From NCBI RefSeq assembly GCF_028473745.1, contig NZ_CP101137.1, forward strand, positions 2,356,001 to 2,420,000: a stretch of DNA of 64,000 nucleotides, read 5' to 3'. Positions 16,459-25,814 of the stretch are shown piece after piece; position 1 is the first letter of the stretch, and the number at the start of each line of letters is the position of its first letter. The notes beneath the pieces are model-generated. The model had not been told where the DNA came from. It was given only the letters and a program-made list of their open reading frames with translations, and did no database searches. This DNA is from Streptomyces sp. M92 (GTDB lineage Bacteria; Actinomycetota; Actinomycetes; Streptomycetales; Streptomycetaceae). The position numbers were made by a program, and so were the translations under genes.

Positions 16459-17775
16459 ATGAGCGAACTGGCATACCCATACGAAGCACCGGCCTCGCAG
16501 GCTCTGTTCGACCGCGCGGCGGCCGTCACGCCCGGCGGCGTGAACTCCCCGGTGCGGGCCTTCCGCGCCGTCGGCGGCACGCCCCGGTTCATGGTGTCCG
16601 GCACCGGCCCGTACCTGACGGACGCCGACGGGCGTGAGTACGTCGACCTCGTGTGCTCCTGGGGTCCGATGATCCTCGGGCACGCCCACCCCGAGGTGGT
16701 CGCCGCCGTGCAGGAGGCGGTCGCGCGCGGGACGTCCTTCGGTACGCCCGCCGAGGGGGAGGTCGCCCTCGCCGAGGCGATGGTGGAGCGGGTCGCGCCG
16801 CTGGAGGAGGTCCGGCTCGTGTCGAGCGGGACCGAGGCCACCATGTCGGCCATCCGGCTCGCCCGCGGGTTCACTCAGCGCACCAAGGTGATCAAGTTCG
16901 CCGGGTGTTACCACGGTCACGTCGACTCGCTGCTGGCCGCCGCCGGCTCCGGCGTCGCGACCTTCGCGCTGCCCGACACCCCGGGCGTCACGGGCGCCCA
17001 GGCGAGCGACACGATCGTGCTGCCGTACAACGACCTCGACGCCGTGCACGCCGCCTTCGCCGCCCACCCCGGCGAGATCGCCTGCGTGATCACGGAGGCC
17101 TCGCCCGGCAACATGGGCGTCGTGCCGCCGCTGCCCGGGTTCAACCAGGGGCTCAAGGACGCGTGCGCCGCGAACGGCGCGCTGTTCGTCTCCGACGAGG
17201 TCATGACCGGCTTCCGGACCAGCCGCGCCGGATGGTACGGGGTGGAGGGCGTCGTTCCCGACCTCATGACCTTCGGGAAGGTCATGGGCGGCGGGTTCCC
17301 CGCCGCCGCGTTCGGCGGGCGCGCCGACGTCATGGCGCACCTCGCCCCGGCCGGGCCCGTCTACCAGGCCGGCACCCTCTCCGGGAACCCGGTGGCCACC
17401 GCCGCCGGGCTCGCCCAGCTGCGGCTCCTCGACGAGGCGGCGTACGACAGGATCGACGCGACCTCCCTCCAGATCCAGGGCCTCGTCACCGAGGCGCTCG
17501 GCAAGGAGGGCGTCGCGCACACCCTGCAGACCGCCTCCAACATGTTCTCCGTGTTCTTCACGGACGGTCCGGTGCGCAACTACGAGGACGCCAAGGCGCA
17601 GGAGTCCTTCCGCTACACCGCCTTCTTCCACTCGCTCCTCTCCCAGGGCGTCTACCTGCCGCCGTCGTCCTTCGAGTCCTGGTTCGTGTCCACCGCCCAC
17701 GACGAGCGGGCCGTCCAGCGCGTCGCCGACGCCCTCCCGGCGGCGGCCCGCGCGGCTGCGGAGGCGACGGCGTGA
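16459..17775 (+). CDS. hemL: Glutamate-1-semialdehyde 2,1-aminomutase
   Basis: A 438-residue PLP enzyme of the class III aminotransferase fold that converts glutamate-1-semialdehyde to 5-aminolevulinate in C5 haem synthesis. Signatures: [12 protein letters not shown] at the N-terminus, [35 protein letters not shown] for cofactor contacts, and [18 protein letters not shown] with the PLP lysine Lys274. Length is typical. Its TGA overlaps the GTG of the histidine phosphatase gene. The same order (hemL, phosphatase, thioredoxin, ccdA, resB, ccsA) is found in Mycobacterium tuberculosis Rv0524-Rv0529, linking haem supply to cytochrome c maturation. Confidence 0.97.
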   Translation: MSELAYPYEAPASQALFDRAAAVTPGGVNSPVRAFRAVGGTPRFMVSGTGPYLTDADGREYVDLVCSWGPMILGHAHPEVVAAVQEAVARGTSFGTPAEGEVALAEAMVERVAPLEEVRLVSSGTEATMSAIRLARGFTQRTKVIKFAGCYHGHVDSLLAAAGSGVATFALPDTPGVTGAQASDTIVLPYNDLDAVHAAFAAHPGEIACVITEASPGNMGVVPPLPGFNQGLKDACAANGALFVSDEVMTGFRTSRAGWYGVEGVVPDLMTFGKVMGGGFPAAAFGGRADVMAHLAPAGPVYQAGTLSGNPVATAAGLAQLRLLDEAAYDRIDATSLQIQGLVTEALGKEGVAHTLQTASNMFSVFFTDGPVRNYEDAKAQESFRYTAFFHSLLSQGVYLPPSSFESWFVSTAHDERAVQRVADALPAAARAAAEATA

Positions 17776-18467
17776 GCCACGACACCGACGACCAGGAGCT
17801 GACCGTCGTCCACGTCATGCGGCACGGCGAGGTGGAGAACCCCACCGGCGTCCTCTACGGCCGCCTGCCCGGCTACCACCTCTCCGACCTGGGCCGGCGC
17901 ATGGCCGACCGGGTCGCCGAGCACCTCGCCCCCCGCGACGTGAAGTACGTCGTGGCCTCCCCGCTGGAGCGGGCGCAGGAGACGGCGACGCCGATCGCCA
18001 AGGCGCACGGACTCGACCTCGCCACCGACGCGCGGCTCATCGAGGCCGACAACGTCTTCCAGGGCAAGACCTTCGGCATCGGCGACGGCGCCCTGCGCCG
18101 GCCCGGCAACTGGCGGCACGTGGTCAACCCGTTCAAGCCGTCCTGGGGCGAGCCGTACGTCGACCAGGTGGTGCGGATGATGGGCGCGGTGGACGCGGCC
18201 AAGGAGCGGGCGCGCGGGCACGAGGCCGTGGTCGTCAGCCACCAGCTGCCGATCTGGATCCTGCGCTCGTACGTCGAGCGGCGGCGCCTGTGGCACGACC
18301 CGCGCAAGCGGCAGTGCACGCTGGCGTCCCTGACGACGTTCACGTACCGGGGCGACCGCATCGTCTCCGTCGGCTACACCGAGCCGGCCCGCGACCTCGT
18401 CCCCGCCCACCTCCTGGCCGGCGCCAAGCCGGTCAAGGGGCAGCAGGGCAAGGCGTACGGGGCCTGA
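17772..18467 (+). CDS. Histidine phosphatase family protein
   Basis: A 231-residue phosphoglycerate-mutase-like phosphatase. It has the N-terminal RHG motif ([21 protein letters not shown]), the second conserved basic region ([18 protein letters not shown]) and the late histidine in [10 protein letters not shown]. The substrate is unknown; related genes sit next to hemL in many actinobacteria. The GTG start overlaps the hemL stop by four bases, so the two are coupled. The final 30 residues are Lys/Gly/Pro-rich and probably disordered. Confidence 0.92.
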   Translation: MSHDTDDQELTVVHVMRHGEVENPTGVLYGRLPGYHLSDLGRRMADRVAEHLAPRDVKYVVASPLERAQETATPIAKAHGLDLATDARLIEADNVFQGKTFGIGDGALRRPGNWRHVVNPFKPSWGEPYVDQVVRMMGAVDAAKERARGHEAVVVSHQLPIWILRSYVERRRLWHDPRKRQCTLASLTTFTYRGDRIVSVGYTEPARDLVPAHLLAGAKPVKGQQGKAYGA

Positions 18468-18519
18468 CCGGGGCCTGACCCCCCCGTCACGCAATCCGCA
18501 CAAATTTCCGGAACCCGCA

Positions 18520-18568
18520 CGTTCGTCACGTCCTCTCACCTAGTGACCACCAGAGGACGTGACGAACG
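18520..18568. repeat. Perfect 17-bp inverted repeat overlapping the next gene's translation start region
   Basis: CGTTCGTCACGTCCTCT at 18520-18536 is repeated exactly in inverted form at 18552-18568, with a 15-nt loop that itself contains TCACCTAGTGA. The right arm ends directly at the GAGG ribosome site of the lipoprotein gene, so a transcribed hairpin could mask translation start. It could equally be an operator. Confidence 0.85.
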
Positions 18569-18576
18569 AGGTTGCG

Positions 18577-19878
18577 ATGCGCACTTCCACCCGCACTCTC
18601 ACCCGCAGGGGGATGCTCGGACTCGGCGCGGGGGCCGCGGCCGCCGTCGGGCTCGCGGGCTGCGGTACCGGCTCCCACCCGTCGTCGGACGGCTCGGACC
18701 GGGCCGGCGGTTCCGGGAAACCCTCGCCGTCCGGCAGCGAGAAGGCCCCCGCCAAGCCCATCGGGGACGGCTCGACGTCGTACACCGGCAAGCAGCCCCA
18801 CCAGCCGGACGCGCCGGTGCCGCTGGAGCCGGGGCAGGCGCCGCCGCAGTTCGTCGTCTTCTCCTGGGACGGGGCGGGGGAGGTCGGCAACGGGCTCTTC
18901 CCGCGCTTCCTCGACCTCGCACAGGAGCACGGCGCGCACATGACCTTCTTCCTCTCCGGGCTGTATCTGCTGCCCGAGTCGAAGAAGCGCCTCTACGACC
19001 CGCCGAACAACCCGCGCGGCGCCTCGGACATCGGCTACCTCACCGACGCCCACATCAAGGACACCCTCGCAGGCGTGCGCCGGGCCTGGCTGGACGGCCA
19101 CGAGATCGGCACCCACTTCAACGGGCACTTCTGCGCCGGCGGCGGCAGCGTCGGCAACTGGACGCCGGCCCAGTGGCGCAGCGAGATCGACCAGGCGAAG
19201 TCCTTCGTCAAGGAGTGGAAGACCAACAGCGGCTGGACCGACCTCCCGGCTCTCCCCTTCGACTACGACAAGGAGCTGGTCGGCGGCCGCACGCCCTGCC
19301 TCCTCGGACAGGACAACCTGCTGCCCACCGCCCGCGAGCTGGGCTGGCGCTACGACGCCTCCTCGCCCGGCGGCCGTCAGGTGTGGCCGGCGAAGAAGGA
19401 CGGGATCTGGGACCTGCCGCTGCAGCAGATACCTTTCCCCGGGCACTCCTTCGAGGTGCTCTCGATGGACTACAACATCCTCGCCAACCAGTCCGTCAAC
19501 TCCACCAAGGCGCCCGCCCACAACTACCCCGGCTGGCGCGAACAGGCCACCAACGCCTACATATCCGGCTTCAAGCGGGCATATGAGACGAATCGGGCGC
19601 CGTTCTTCATCGGCAACCACTTCGAGGAGTGGAACGGCGGCATCTACATGGACGCCGTAGAGAACGTCCTCAAGCACATCGCCCGGGAGAGGGAGAAGGG
19701 CGAGGACATCCGGCTCGTCTCCTTCCGCCAGTTCACCGACTGGCTGGACGTGCAGAAGCCCGACGTGCTCGCCAAGCTGCGTACCGTCGAGGTGGGGCAG
19801 CGGCCGGCCGGCGGCTGGAACGCCTTCCTCAAGGGGGCCGGCACAGGCGCCCCGACCTCCTCGGGAAACGCCGCCTGA
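18577..19878 (+). CDS. Tat-exported lipoprotein with polysaccharide-deacetylase-like domain
   Basis: A 433-residue exported protein. The N-terminus has a twin-arginine signal (TRRGMLGLG) and a lipobox ending in LAGC. A Ser/Gly/Pro linker follows, then a NodB-like fold beginning FVVFSWDGAGE. Candidate metal ligands are Asp98 in SWDG, and His180 and His184 in GTHFNGH, matching the D-H-H triad of carbohydrate esterase family 4. It ends in a Gly/Pro/Ser tail. Substrate is unknown; cell-wall glycan is plausible. The ATG at 18577 was preferred because GAGG precedes it; a GTG at 18559 lies inside the inverted repeat. It interrupts the conserved hemL-to-ccs gene order. Confidence 0.85.
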   Translation: MRTSTRTLTRRGMLGLGAGAAAAVGLAGCGTGSHPSSDGSDRAGGSGKPSPSGSEKAPAKPIGDGSTSYTGKQPHQPDAPVPLEPGQAPPQFVVFSWDGAGEVGNGLFPRFLDLAQEHGAHMTFFLSGLYLLPESKKRLYDPPNNPRGASDIGYLTDAHIKDTLAGVRRAWLDGHEIGTHFNGHFCAGGGSVGNWTPAQWRSEIDQAKSFVKEWKTNSGWTDLPALPFDYDKELVGGRTPCLLGQDNLLPTARELGWRYDASSPGGRQVWPAKKDGIWDLPLQQIPFPGHSFEVLSMDYNILANQSVNSTKAPAHNYPGWREQATNAYISGFKRAYETNRAPFFIGNHFEEWNGGIYMDAVENVLKHIAREREKGEDIRLVSFRQFTDWLDVQKPDVLAKLRTVEVGQRPAGGWNAFLKGAGTGAPTSSGNAA

Positions 19879-19944
19879 AATGCGGGTTTCCGCCCGTGAG
19901 GGGGGTGCGCAAGATCCCCGGAACGGACATGCGAAACTTTTCAC

Positions 19945-20604
19945 ATGAGTGCCGCCAGCCGCGCCCCCCTGCGCTCGAACCGCTCGAACCGCACCGCCGT
20001 CCGCGTCCGCCGTCGCGCCGCGCTCGCCGCCGCAGCGGCGGTCTCGGCGCTGCTCGTGACGGCGTGCGGCTCCGGCGGCACCTCGGGCGGCGGCGGCCAG
20101 ACCGGCTTCGTCACCGGCTCGGACGGCATCTCCACCGTCAAGAAGGGTGAGCGGGCCGACGCCCCCGACCTGTCCGGCGAGACGGTCGACGGCGGGCAGG
20201 CCGACATCGACGACTACAAGGGCAAGGTCGTCGTCCTCAACGTGTGGGGTTCCTGGTGCCCGCCCTGCCGGGCCGAGGCCAAGAACTTCGAGAAGGTCTA
20301 CCAGGACGTCAAGGACCAGGGCGTCCAGTTCCTCGGCATCAACACCCGCGACACCTCCGTCGGCCCCGCGCGGGCCTTCGAGGAGGAGTTCGGGGTCAGC
20401 TACCCGAGCCTGTACGACCCGAGCGGCAAGCTGCTGCTCCGCTTCGAGAAGGGCACCCTCAACCCGCAGGCCATCCCCTCGACGCTGATCGTCGACCGGG
20501 AGGGCAAGGTCGCCGCGCGCACCCTCCAGGCGCTCAGCGAGGAGAAGCTCCGCAAGATGCTGGACCCGTACCTGAAGGACACCTCCGGCGGGTCGGAGAA
20601 GTGA
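19945..20604 (+). CDS. TlpA/ResA-family thiol-disulfide lipoprotein
   Basis: A 219-residue membrane-anchored thioredoxin-like protein. A basic N-terminus is followed by a hydrophobic signal ending in the lipobox LLVTAC. The thioredoxin fold carries the redox motif WCPPC with Cys105 and Cys108, and a cis-Pro region (AIPSTLIVDREGK). It should reduce apocytochrome c cysteines outside the membrane before haem attachment, with electrons delivered by CcdA encoded next to it. It is the first gene of the tight cytochrome c maturation cluster; only one base separates it from the GTG of ccdA. Confidence 0.93.
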   Translation: MSAASRAPLRSNRSNRTAVRVRRRAALAAAAAVSALLVTACGSGGTSGGGGQTGFVTGSDGISTVKKGERADAPDLSGETVDGGQADIDDYKGKVVVLNVWGSWCPPCRAEAKNFEKVYQDVKDQGVQFLGINTRDTSVGPARAFEEEFGVSYPSLYDPSGKLLLRFEKGTLNPQAIPSTLIVDREGKVAARTLQALSEEKLRKMLDPYLKDTSGGSEK

Positions 20605-20605
20605 C

Positions 20606-21376
20606 GTGAACGCTCTGTCCACGCTCGCCGTGGCGGGCAGCAACGGCACGGTACTCAACGGTGCCCTGCTGGTGGCCCTGCCCATCGCGTTGCTCGGCGG
20701 CCTCGTCTCCTTCTTCTCGCCCTGCGTCCTGCCGCTCGTCCCCGGCTACCTCTCCTACGTGACCGGCGTCACCGGCACCGACCTCCAAGAGGCCCGGCGC
20801 GGGCGGATGGTCGCCGGCGCCTCACTCTTCGTCCTCGGTTTCACCGCCGTCTTCGTCTCCAGCGGCGCGCTGTTCGGCTACTTCGGTGAGACGCTCCAGG
20901 ACAACCGGAGCATCCTGAACAAGGTGCTCGGCGTCTTCATGATCCTCATGGGCGTCTTCTTCATGGGTCTGATGCCCTGGCTCACCCAGCGCGAGTTCCG
21001 CTTCCACCGCAAGCCCGTCAGCGGCCTGATCGGTGCCCCCGTCCTCGGCGCCCTGTTCGGCATAGGCTGGACGCCCTGCATCGGCCCGACCCTCTCCTCG
21101 GTGCTGATGCTCTCCTCCCAGCAGGGCACGGCCGGCCGCGGCGCGATACTGACCGTCGCCTACTGCCTGGGCCTCGGCCTGCCCTTCGTGCTCGCCGCGG
21201 TCGCCTTCCGCAAGGCGCTCGGCGCCTTCGGCTGGATCAAGCGCCACTATGTGTGGGTGCTGCGGATCGGCGGCGGCATGATGATCGCGACCGGCCTGCT
21301 GCTGCTGACCGGCGCCTGGGACAGCATCGTCCAGGACATGCAGACCTGGTCCAACGGCTTCACTGTAGGGATCTGA
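20606..21376 (+). CDS. ccdA: Cytochrome c biogenesis transmembrane thiol carrier CcdA
   Basis: A 256-residue membrane protein with six predicted helices, the usual CcdA size. The conserved cysteine motifs are SFFSPCVLPLVPGY in helix 1 and GIGWTPCIGPTLSSVL in helix 4; these cysteines move reducing equivalents from cytoplasmic thioredoxin to the TlpA/ResA protein. It lies between tlpA and resB and is separated from the latter by four bases. Confidence 0.95.
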   Translation: MNALSTLAVAGSNGTVLNGALLVALPIALLGGLVSFFSPCVLPLVPGYLSYVTGVTGTDLQEARRGRMVAGASLFVLGFTAVFVSSGALFGYFGETLQDNRSILNKVLGVFMILMGVFFMGLMPWLTQREFRFHRKPVSGLIGAPVLGALFGIGWTPCIGPTLSSVLMLSSQQGTAGRGAILTVAYCLGLGLPFVLAAVAFRKALGAFGWIKRHYVWVLRIGGGMMIATGLLLLTGAWDSIVQDMQTWSNGFTVGI

Positions 21377-21380
21377 ACCG

Positions 21381-23090
21381 ATGAGCGGCACTTCGAAAAC
21401 GGCGACCGGCAAGACCCCGGCAGCCGCCGAGGACCAGGACCTCGGCGCCGCCGGCTCCCAGCTGACCACCGCCCCCAAGGAAGAGGCCCCGAACCTCCCC
21501 TCCCTCGGCGTCGTCGGCTGGTTCCGCTGGTTCTGGCGGCAGCTCACCTCGATGCGGGTGGCGCTGCTGCTGCTCCTGCTGCTGTCGCTGGGCGCCATCC
21601 CGGGATCGCTGATCCCGCAGGAGGGCGTCGACGCCCTGAAGGTCGAGGAGTTCCGCGAGAACAACGACTTCCTCGGGCCCCTCTACGACAAGCTCGGCCT
21701 CTTCCACGTCTACAGCTCGGTGTGGTTCTCCGCGATCTACATCCTGCTGTTCGTCTCCCTCATCGGCTGCATCGTCCCGCGCACCTGGCAGTTCGTCGGC
21801 CAGCTGCGCGGCCGTCCGCCGGGCGCCCCCCGGCGCCTGTCCCGGCTGCCCGCGTACACCACCTGGCGCACCGGGGCCGAGCCCGAGGAGGTGCGCGAGG
21901 CCGCGCTGAAGCTGCTGAAGAAGCGCCGCTTCCGCGCCCACGCCGTCGGTGACGCCGTCGCCGCCGAGAAGGGCTACCTGCGCGAGGCCGGCAACCTCGT
22001 CTTCCACGTCGCGCTGATCGTGATGCTGATCGCCTTCGCCTGGGGCCAGCTCTTCAAGTACGAGGGCAACAAGCTGATCCTGGAGGGCGACGGCTTCTCC
22101 AACACGCTCACCCAGTACGACGACTTCAAGTCCGGCAACCTCTTCGACCCGGACCACGACCTGGTCCCCTTCAGCTTCAGCCTGAAGGACTTCCACGGCA
22201 CCTACGAGGCCACCGGTCCCAACCGCGGCACCCCCCGCGTCTACGAGGCCGAGGTCACCTACACCGAGGGCGCCTACGGCGAGCAGCAGTCCAAGGTCAT
22301 CGAGGTCAACAAGCCGCTGGAGATCGACGGCTCCAAGGTCTACCTCACCGCCCACGGCTACGCGCCGATCCTCACCATCAAGGACGCCGAGGGCAACGTC
22401 GTCATGGACAAGGAGGCCACGGCCCTGCTGCCGCTGGACTCCAACGTCACCTCCTCCGGCGCCGTGATGGTCCGCGACGGCTACCGCAACGCCGAGGGCG
22501 AGAAGGAGCAGCTCGGCTTCAACGCCTTCTTCCTGCCGACCTACGGCGGCGAGGGCAGCGCGATGTACTCGACCTTCCCGGCGCTGCTCAACCCGACGCT
22601 GGCGCTCTCGGCCTACCACGGCGACCTCGGGGTGGACGCGGGCATCCCGAAGAGCATCTACCAGCTCGACAAGACCAAGCTGAAGGAGTTCAAGGACTCC
22701 GACGGCGAGCTGTTCAAGAAGCTGCTGAAGCCCGGCGAGACCATGACCCTCCCGAACGGCGCCGGCACCGTCACCTTCAACGGCGTCCAGGAATGGGCCA
22801 ACTTCCAGGTCACCCGGCAGCCCGCCAGCGGCTGGGCGCTCGCCGGCTCCGTCGCCGCCATCCTCGGTCTCGCCGGCTCCCTGTTCATCCAGCGTCGCCG
22901 CGTCTGGGTGCGGGCCGTCAAGGGCGACGACGGCGTCACGGTCGTCGAGATGGCCGGCCTGGGGCGGAGCGAGTCCGCGAAGGTGCCCGAAGAACTCGGT
23001 GACCTCGCCGGAAGCCTGTACGAGCGGGCCCCAGACACTCCCGATTCCCCCGACACCCACGTCGTATCTGCCGAAGGGTCTGACAAGTGA
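21381..23090 (+). CDS. resB: Cytochrome c biogenesis protein ResB
   Basis: A 569-residue System II protein. A soluble N-terminus is followed by the first membrane helix (MRVALLLLLLLSLGAIPGSLIPQ), further helices (VWFSAIYILLFVSLIGCIVPR), and a third after the basic linker (NLVFHVALIVMLIAFAWGQ). A large extracytoplasmic domain and a final helix (GWALAGSVAAILGLAGSLF) complete it. It works with CcsB as the haem export and cytochrome c synthetase complex. Its TGA overlaps the ccsB GTG by four bases. Confidence 0.96.
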   Translation: MSGTSKTATGKTPAAAEDQDLGAAGSQLTTAPKEEAPNLPSLGVVGWFRWFWRQLTSMRVALLLLLLLSLGAIPGSLIPQEGVDALKVEEFRENNDFLGPLYDKLGLFHVYSSVWFSAIYILLFVSLIGCIVPRTWQFVGQLRGRPPGAPRRLSRLPAYTTWRTGAEPEEVREAALKLLKKRRFRAHAVGDAVAAEKGYLREAGNLVFHVALIVMLIAFAWGQLFKYEGNKLILEGDGFSNTLTQYDDFKSGNLFDPDHDLVPFSFSLKDFHGTYEATGPNRGTPRVYEAEVTYTEGAYGEQQSKVIEVNKPLEIDGSKVYLTAHGYAPILTIKDAEGNVVMDKEATALLPLDSNVTSSGAVMVRDGYRNAEGEKEQLGFNAFFLPTYGGEGSAMYSTFPALLNPTLALSAYHGDLGVDAGIPKSIYQLDKTKLKEFKDSDGELFKKLLKPGETMTLPNGAGTVTFNGVQEWANFQVTRQPASGWALAGSVAAILGLAGSLFIQRRRVWVRAVKGDDGVTVVEMAGLGRSESAKVPEELGDLAGSLYERAPDTPDSPDTHVVSAEGSDK

Positions 23091-24244
23091 CTCTCGCCGC
23101 CGCAACCGAGGCCGCAACCGAGCTGGCCGCCGCGACCAACGAGAACCTCGCGAACATCAGCAACACGCTGATCTACTCCGCGATGGCCGTCTACACGCTG
23201 GCGTTCTTCGCCTACATCGCCGAGTGGCTCTTCGGCAGCCGCAGCAAGGTCGGCCGCACCGCCGCCGCGCTCACCGCGTCCGGCGAGGACAAGGCCGAGG
23301 GCAAGGGCAAGGCGGCCCCGGCCGTCACCGTCAAGAAGGCCGGCGGCACCGCCGTACTGGAGCGGCCGAAGGTCGTCGTGCGTGCCGCCACCGGCTCCCG
23401 CGACGTGCCCGACGGCCCCGGCGCCCACGGCGGCACCGAGAAGGGCGACCTCTACGGGCGGATCGCCATCTCCCTCACCGTGCTGGCCTTCGCCATCGAG
23501 GCAGGCGGAGTGATCGCCCGCGCGCTGTCCGTGAAGCGGGCGCCGTGGGGCAACATGTACGAGTTCAACATCACGTTCACGACGACCGCCGTCGGCGTGT
23601 ACCTCGTCCTGCTCGCCCTGAAGAAGAACGTCCGCTGGCTCGGCCTCCCGCTGATCACCACGGTCCTGCTCGACCTCGGCCTCGCCGTCACGGTCCTCTA
23701 CACCGCCAGCGACCAGCTCGTCCCCGCGCTGCACTCGTACTGGCTGTACATCCACGTCTCCACGGCGATCTTCTGCGGCGCGGTCTTCTACGTCGGCGCG
23801 GTCTCCACGATCCTGTACCTGTTCAAGGACGGCTACGAGAGCAAGCTGGCCTCCGGCGGCACCCCCGGCCGCTTCGCCGACTCCGTCCTGGACCGCCTGC
23901 CCTCGGCCGCGTCCCTCGACAAGTTCGCCTACCGCGTCAACGCCGCCGTCTTCCCGCTGTGGACGTTCACGATCATCGCGGGCGCCATTTGGGCGGGCGA
24001 CGCCTGGGGCCGCTACTGGGGCTGGGACCCCAAGGAGACCTGGTCCTTCATCACCTGGGTCGCCTACGCCGGCTACCTGCACGCCCGCGCCACCGCCGGC
24101 TGGAAGGGCCGCAAGGCCGCCTACCTGGCGCTGGCCGCCTTCGCCTGCTGGCTGTTCAACTACTACGGCGTCAACATCTTCGTCTCCGGCAAGCACTCCT
24201 ACGCCGACGTGGGCCTGGGCGCCCTCCGGTCCGTCGGGTTCTGA
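23087..24244 (+). CDS. ccsB: Cytochrome c biogenesis protein CcsB/CcsA
   Basis: A 385-residue polytopic protein of the haem-handling family. The tryptophan-rich WWD-type motif appears as RYWGWDPKETWSFITW near residues 308-323, and conserved haem-ligand histidines lie in HSYWLYIHVSTA and other loops. It exports haem and, with ResB, attaches it to apocytochrome c outside the membrane. It is the last gene of the hemL-ccs block and is followed by a strong hairpin. Confidence 0.96.
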   Translation: MTLAAATEAATELAAATNENLANISNTLIYSAMAVYTLAFFAYIAEWLFGSRSKVGRTAAALTASGEDKAEGKGKAAPAVTVKKAGGTAVLERPKVVVRAATGSRDVPDGPGAHGGTEKGDLYGRIAISLTVLAFAIEAGGVIARALSVKRAPWGNMYEFNITFTTTAVGVYLVLLALKKNVRWLGLPLITTVLLDLGLAVTVLYTASDQLVPALHSYWLYIHVSTAIFCGAVFYVGAVSTILYLFKDGYESKLASGGTPGRFADSVLDRLPSAASLDKFAYRVNAAVFPLWTFTIIAGAIWAGDAWGRYWGWDPKETWSFITWVAYAGYLHARATAGWKGRKAAYLALAAFACWLFNYYGVNIFVSGKHSYADVGLGALRSVGF

Positions 24245-24270
24245 TCCGCCGGACGGGAGGACCCGAAGGA

Positions 24271-24300
24271 CCCGCCGGTGCCCCTACGGGTGCCGGCGGG
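24271..24300. terminator. Bidirectional hairpin terminator
   Basis: A 13-bp stem (CCCGCCGGTGCCC with GGGTGCCGGCGGG, two G-T pairs) with a 4-nt loop between the convergent ccsB and condensation-domain genes. Its right arm overlaps the 3-prime end of the latter. Confidence 0.75.
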
Positions 24301-25684
24301 CGACGCCCGTGACGACGTCCCGCAGCCGCTCGACGTACAGCCGCAGGTTCTTGTGCGCCACGTCGGTGTCCGGGTAGCGGGCGGCGAACCACAGGCCCTC
24401 CGGGAGCCGGGTGACCCAGGCGCACACCTGGTCGCCGTACGAGACCCGGAGCAGCGCGTACGCCGTGCGGTCCGGCCAGCTGCCGGAGCCGGGGACGTCG
24501 CGGGCGTCGACGTACGACACGATCGAGTACAGGTCGGGCGAGGTCGGCTTGAAGTCCGTGCCGAGCAGGCGCAGCACGCGGTCGATGGGCATGCGGGACA
24601 TCCGCCGGTTGGCCTGGAGTTCGGCGCGTACGGTGCGCAGGGCGGCCGTGAAGTCGCCGGCCCCCGCCACCGGGACCTCGATCGGCGCGCCGCCGACGTA
24701 CCAGCCCACCGACTCCGACCACTGGGACCGCGACCTGGTGTGGAACGGCACGACGGTGCGGTAGACGGGCTCGCCGCCGATCTCGTGGACGGCCAGGGCG
24801 GTGGCGGCCAGGACACCGACCAGGCTGCCGCCGTAGGGACGGCAGTACGCCTCGAAGGCGGCGGCGTCGGCCGCGCCCACCAGCGGCTCGCGCAGCAGCT
24901 TCTGCTCGGGCAGCGGGCCGCCCGGCTCCAGGCCGAGGTCGACGGGGAAGGACGGCAGCCGCCCGTCGCAGCGCCGGATGAACTCCCGCCAGCGGGCGAC
25001 GGTGTCGTGGCCGCCGTCGATCCGGTCCGCGTCCGCCCGCTCGGCCTCGCAGAAGTCGACGTAACTGCCCACCCGGGGGCGGGGCACCGTCCGGCCCGCG
25101 ACACCGGCCGCGTACAGCTCCTCGACCTCGGCGGGGATGCGGTAGATGGAGTAGGCGTCGACGTTGCTGTGGTCGAAGGCCATGTAGACGCTGACGCCGT
25201 CGTCGCGGACGACCGCCGTGTAGATGAGGTTGGGCCAGCGCAGCGCGTCCGCGACCCGGTCGAAGCGGTCCTGGAGGTGGCGGGAGAGTTCCGTCGCGTC
25301 CGGGAAGTCGCCGACGTCCTCGCGGTGCAGGGACACGGCGTCCGCGTCGAGGGTGAACCGCCGCATGGGGGCGCCGGGGGCGTCGCCCCACCGGAAGCCG
25401 CTGCGCAGCGTCTCGTGCCGCAGGGTCCAGGCGCGCAGCGCCTCCTGGAGCACGTCGAGGTCGACCGGTCCCGGGAGGTCGAAGGCCGCGCCCAGCCAGG
25501 TCGGCACGAACAGACCGTCGTCGCGCACCGACCGGGCCGTCCGGATGTGCGACTCCTGGATGTACGCCGGTGGCCGCGTGTCCTCGGGCAGCGCCGCCGC
25601 GACCTCGACGGTCGCCGGACTGAGCGTCCACTCGACGAGGCGCCCGGGCCGGATCTCGCAGCGGTGGATGTCGGTCAGTCGCAC
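24284..25684 (-). CDS. Stand-alone condensation-domain / PapA-like acyltransferase
   Basis: A 466-residue protein of the chloramphenicol-acetyltransferase-like fold. The active-site motif reads DHSNVDAYS with His172 and Asp176, a variant of HHxxxDG that keeps the catalytic His and Asp. Other features are RHETLRSGF and GWYVGGAPIEV in the second half. No adenylation, carrier or ketosynthase domains adjoin it, so it is free-standing, as in PapA acyltransferases or orphan amide/ester-forming enzymes. The GTG start has a GGAG site seven bases upstream. The substrate and partner carrier protein are unknown. It seems monocistronic. Confidence 0.85.
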   Translation of the reverse strand: MRLTDIHRCEIRPGRLVEWTLSPATVEVAAALPEDTRPPAYIQESHIRTARSVRDDGLFVPTWLGAAFDLPGPVDLDVLQEALRAWTLRHETLRSGFRWGDAPGAPMRRFTLDADAVSLHREDVGDFPDATELSRHLQDRFDRVADALRWPNLIYTAVVRDDGVSVYMAFDHSNVDAYSIYRIPAEVEELYAAGVAGRTVPRPRVGSYVDFCEAERADADRIDGGHDTVARWREFIRRCDGRLPSFPVDLGLEPGGPLPEQKLLREPLVGAADAAAFEAYCRPYGGSLVGVLAATALAVHEIGGEPVYRTVVPFHTRSRSQWSESVGWYVGGAPIEVPVAGAGDFTAALRTVRAELQANRRMSRMPIDRVLRLLGTDFKPTSPDLYSIVSYVDARDVPGSGSWPDRTAYALLRVSYGDQVCAWVTRLPEGLWFAARYPDTDVAHKNLRLYVERLRDVVTGVARRHP

Positions 25685-25814
25685 GAGGGGTCTCCGTTCG
25701 CAGATGTAACAGACCCGACCAAGGGAATGCCGTGCCCGCGACCGCGCACATGGTGTGTCGGCAGGGTTCAACGAAACGGATGGCCCCTCGAACGGCGGTA
25801 CGGGGGCCGCGCGG

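Noticed and set aside
16216..17700. Large minus-strand frame antisense to hemL
   Set aside because: Shadow frame of a well-conserved gene with typical His/Arg/Gly-rich antisense composition.
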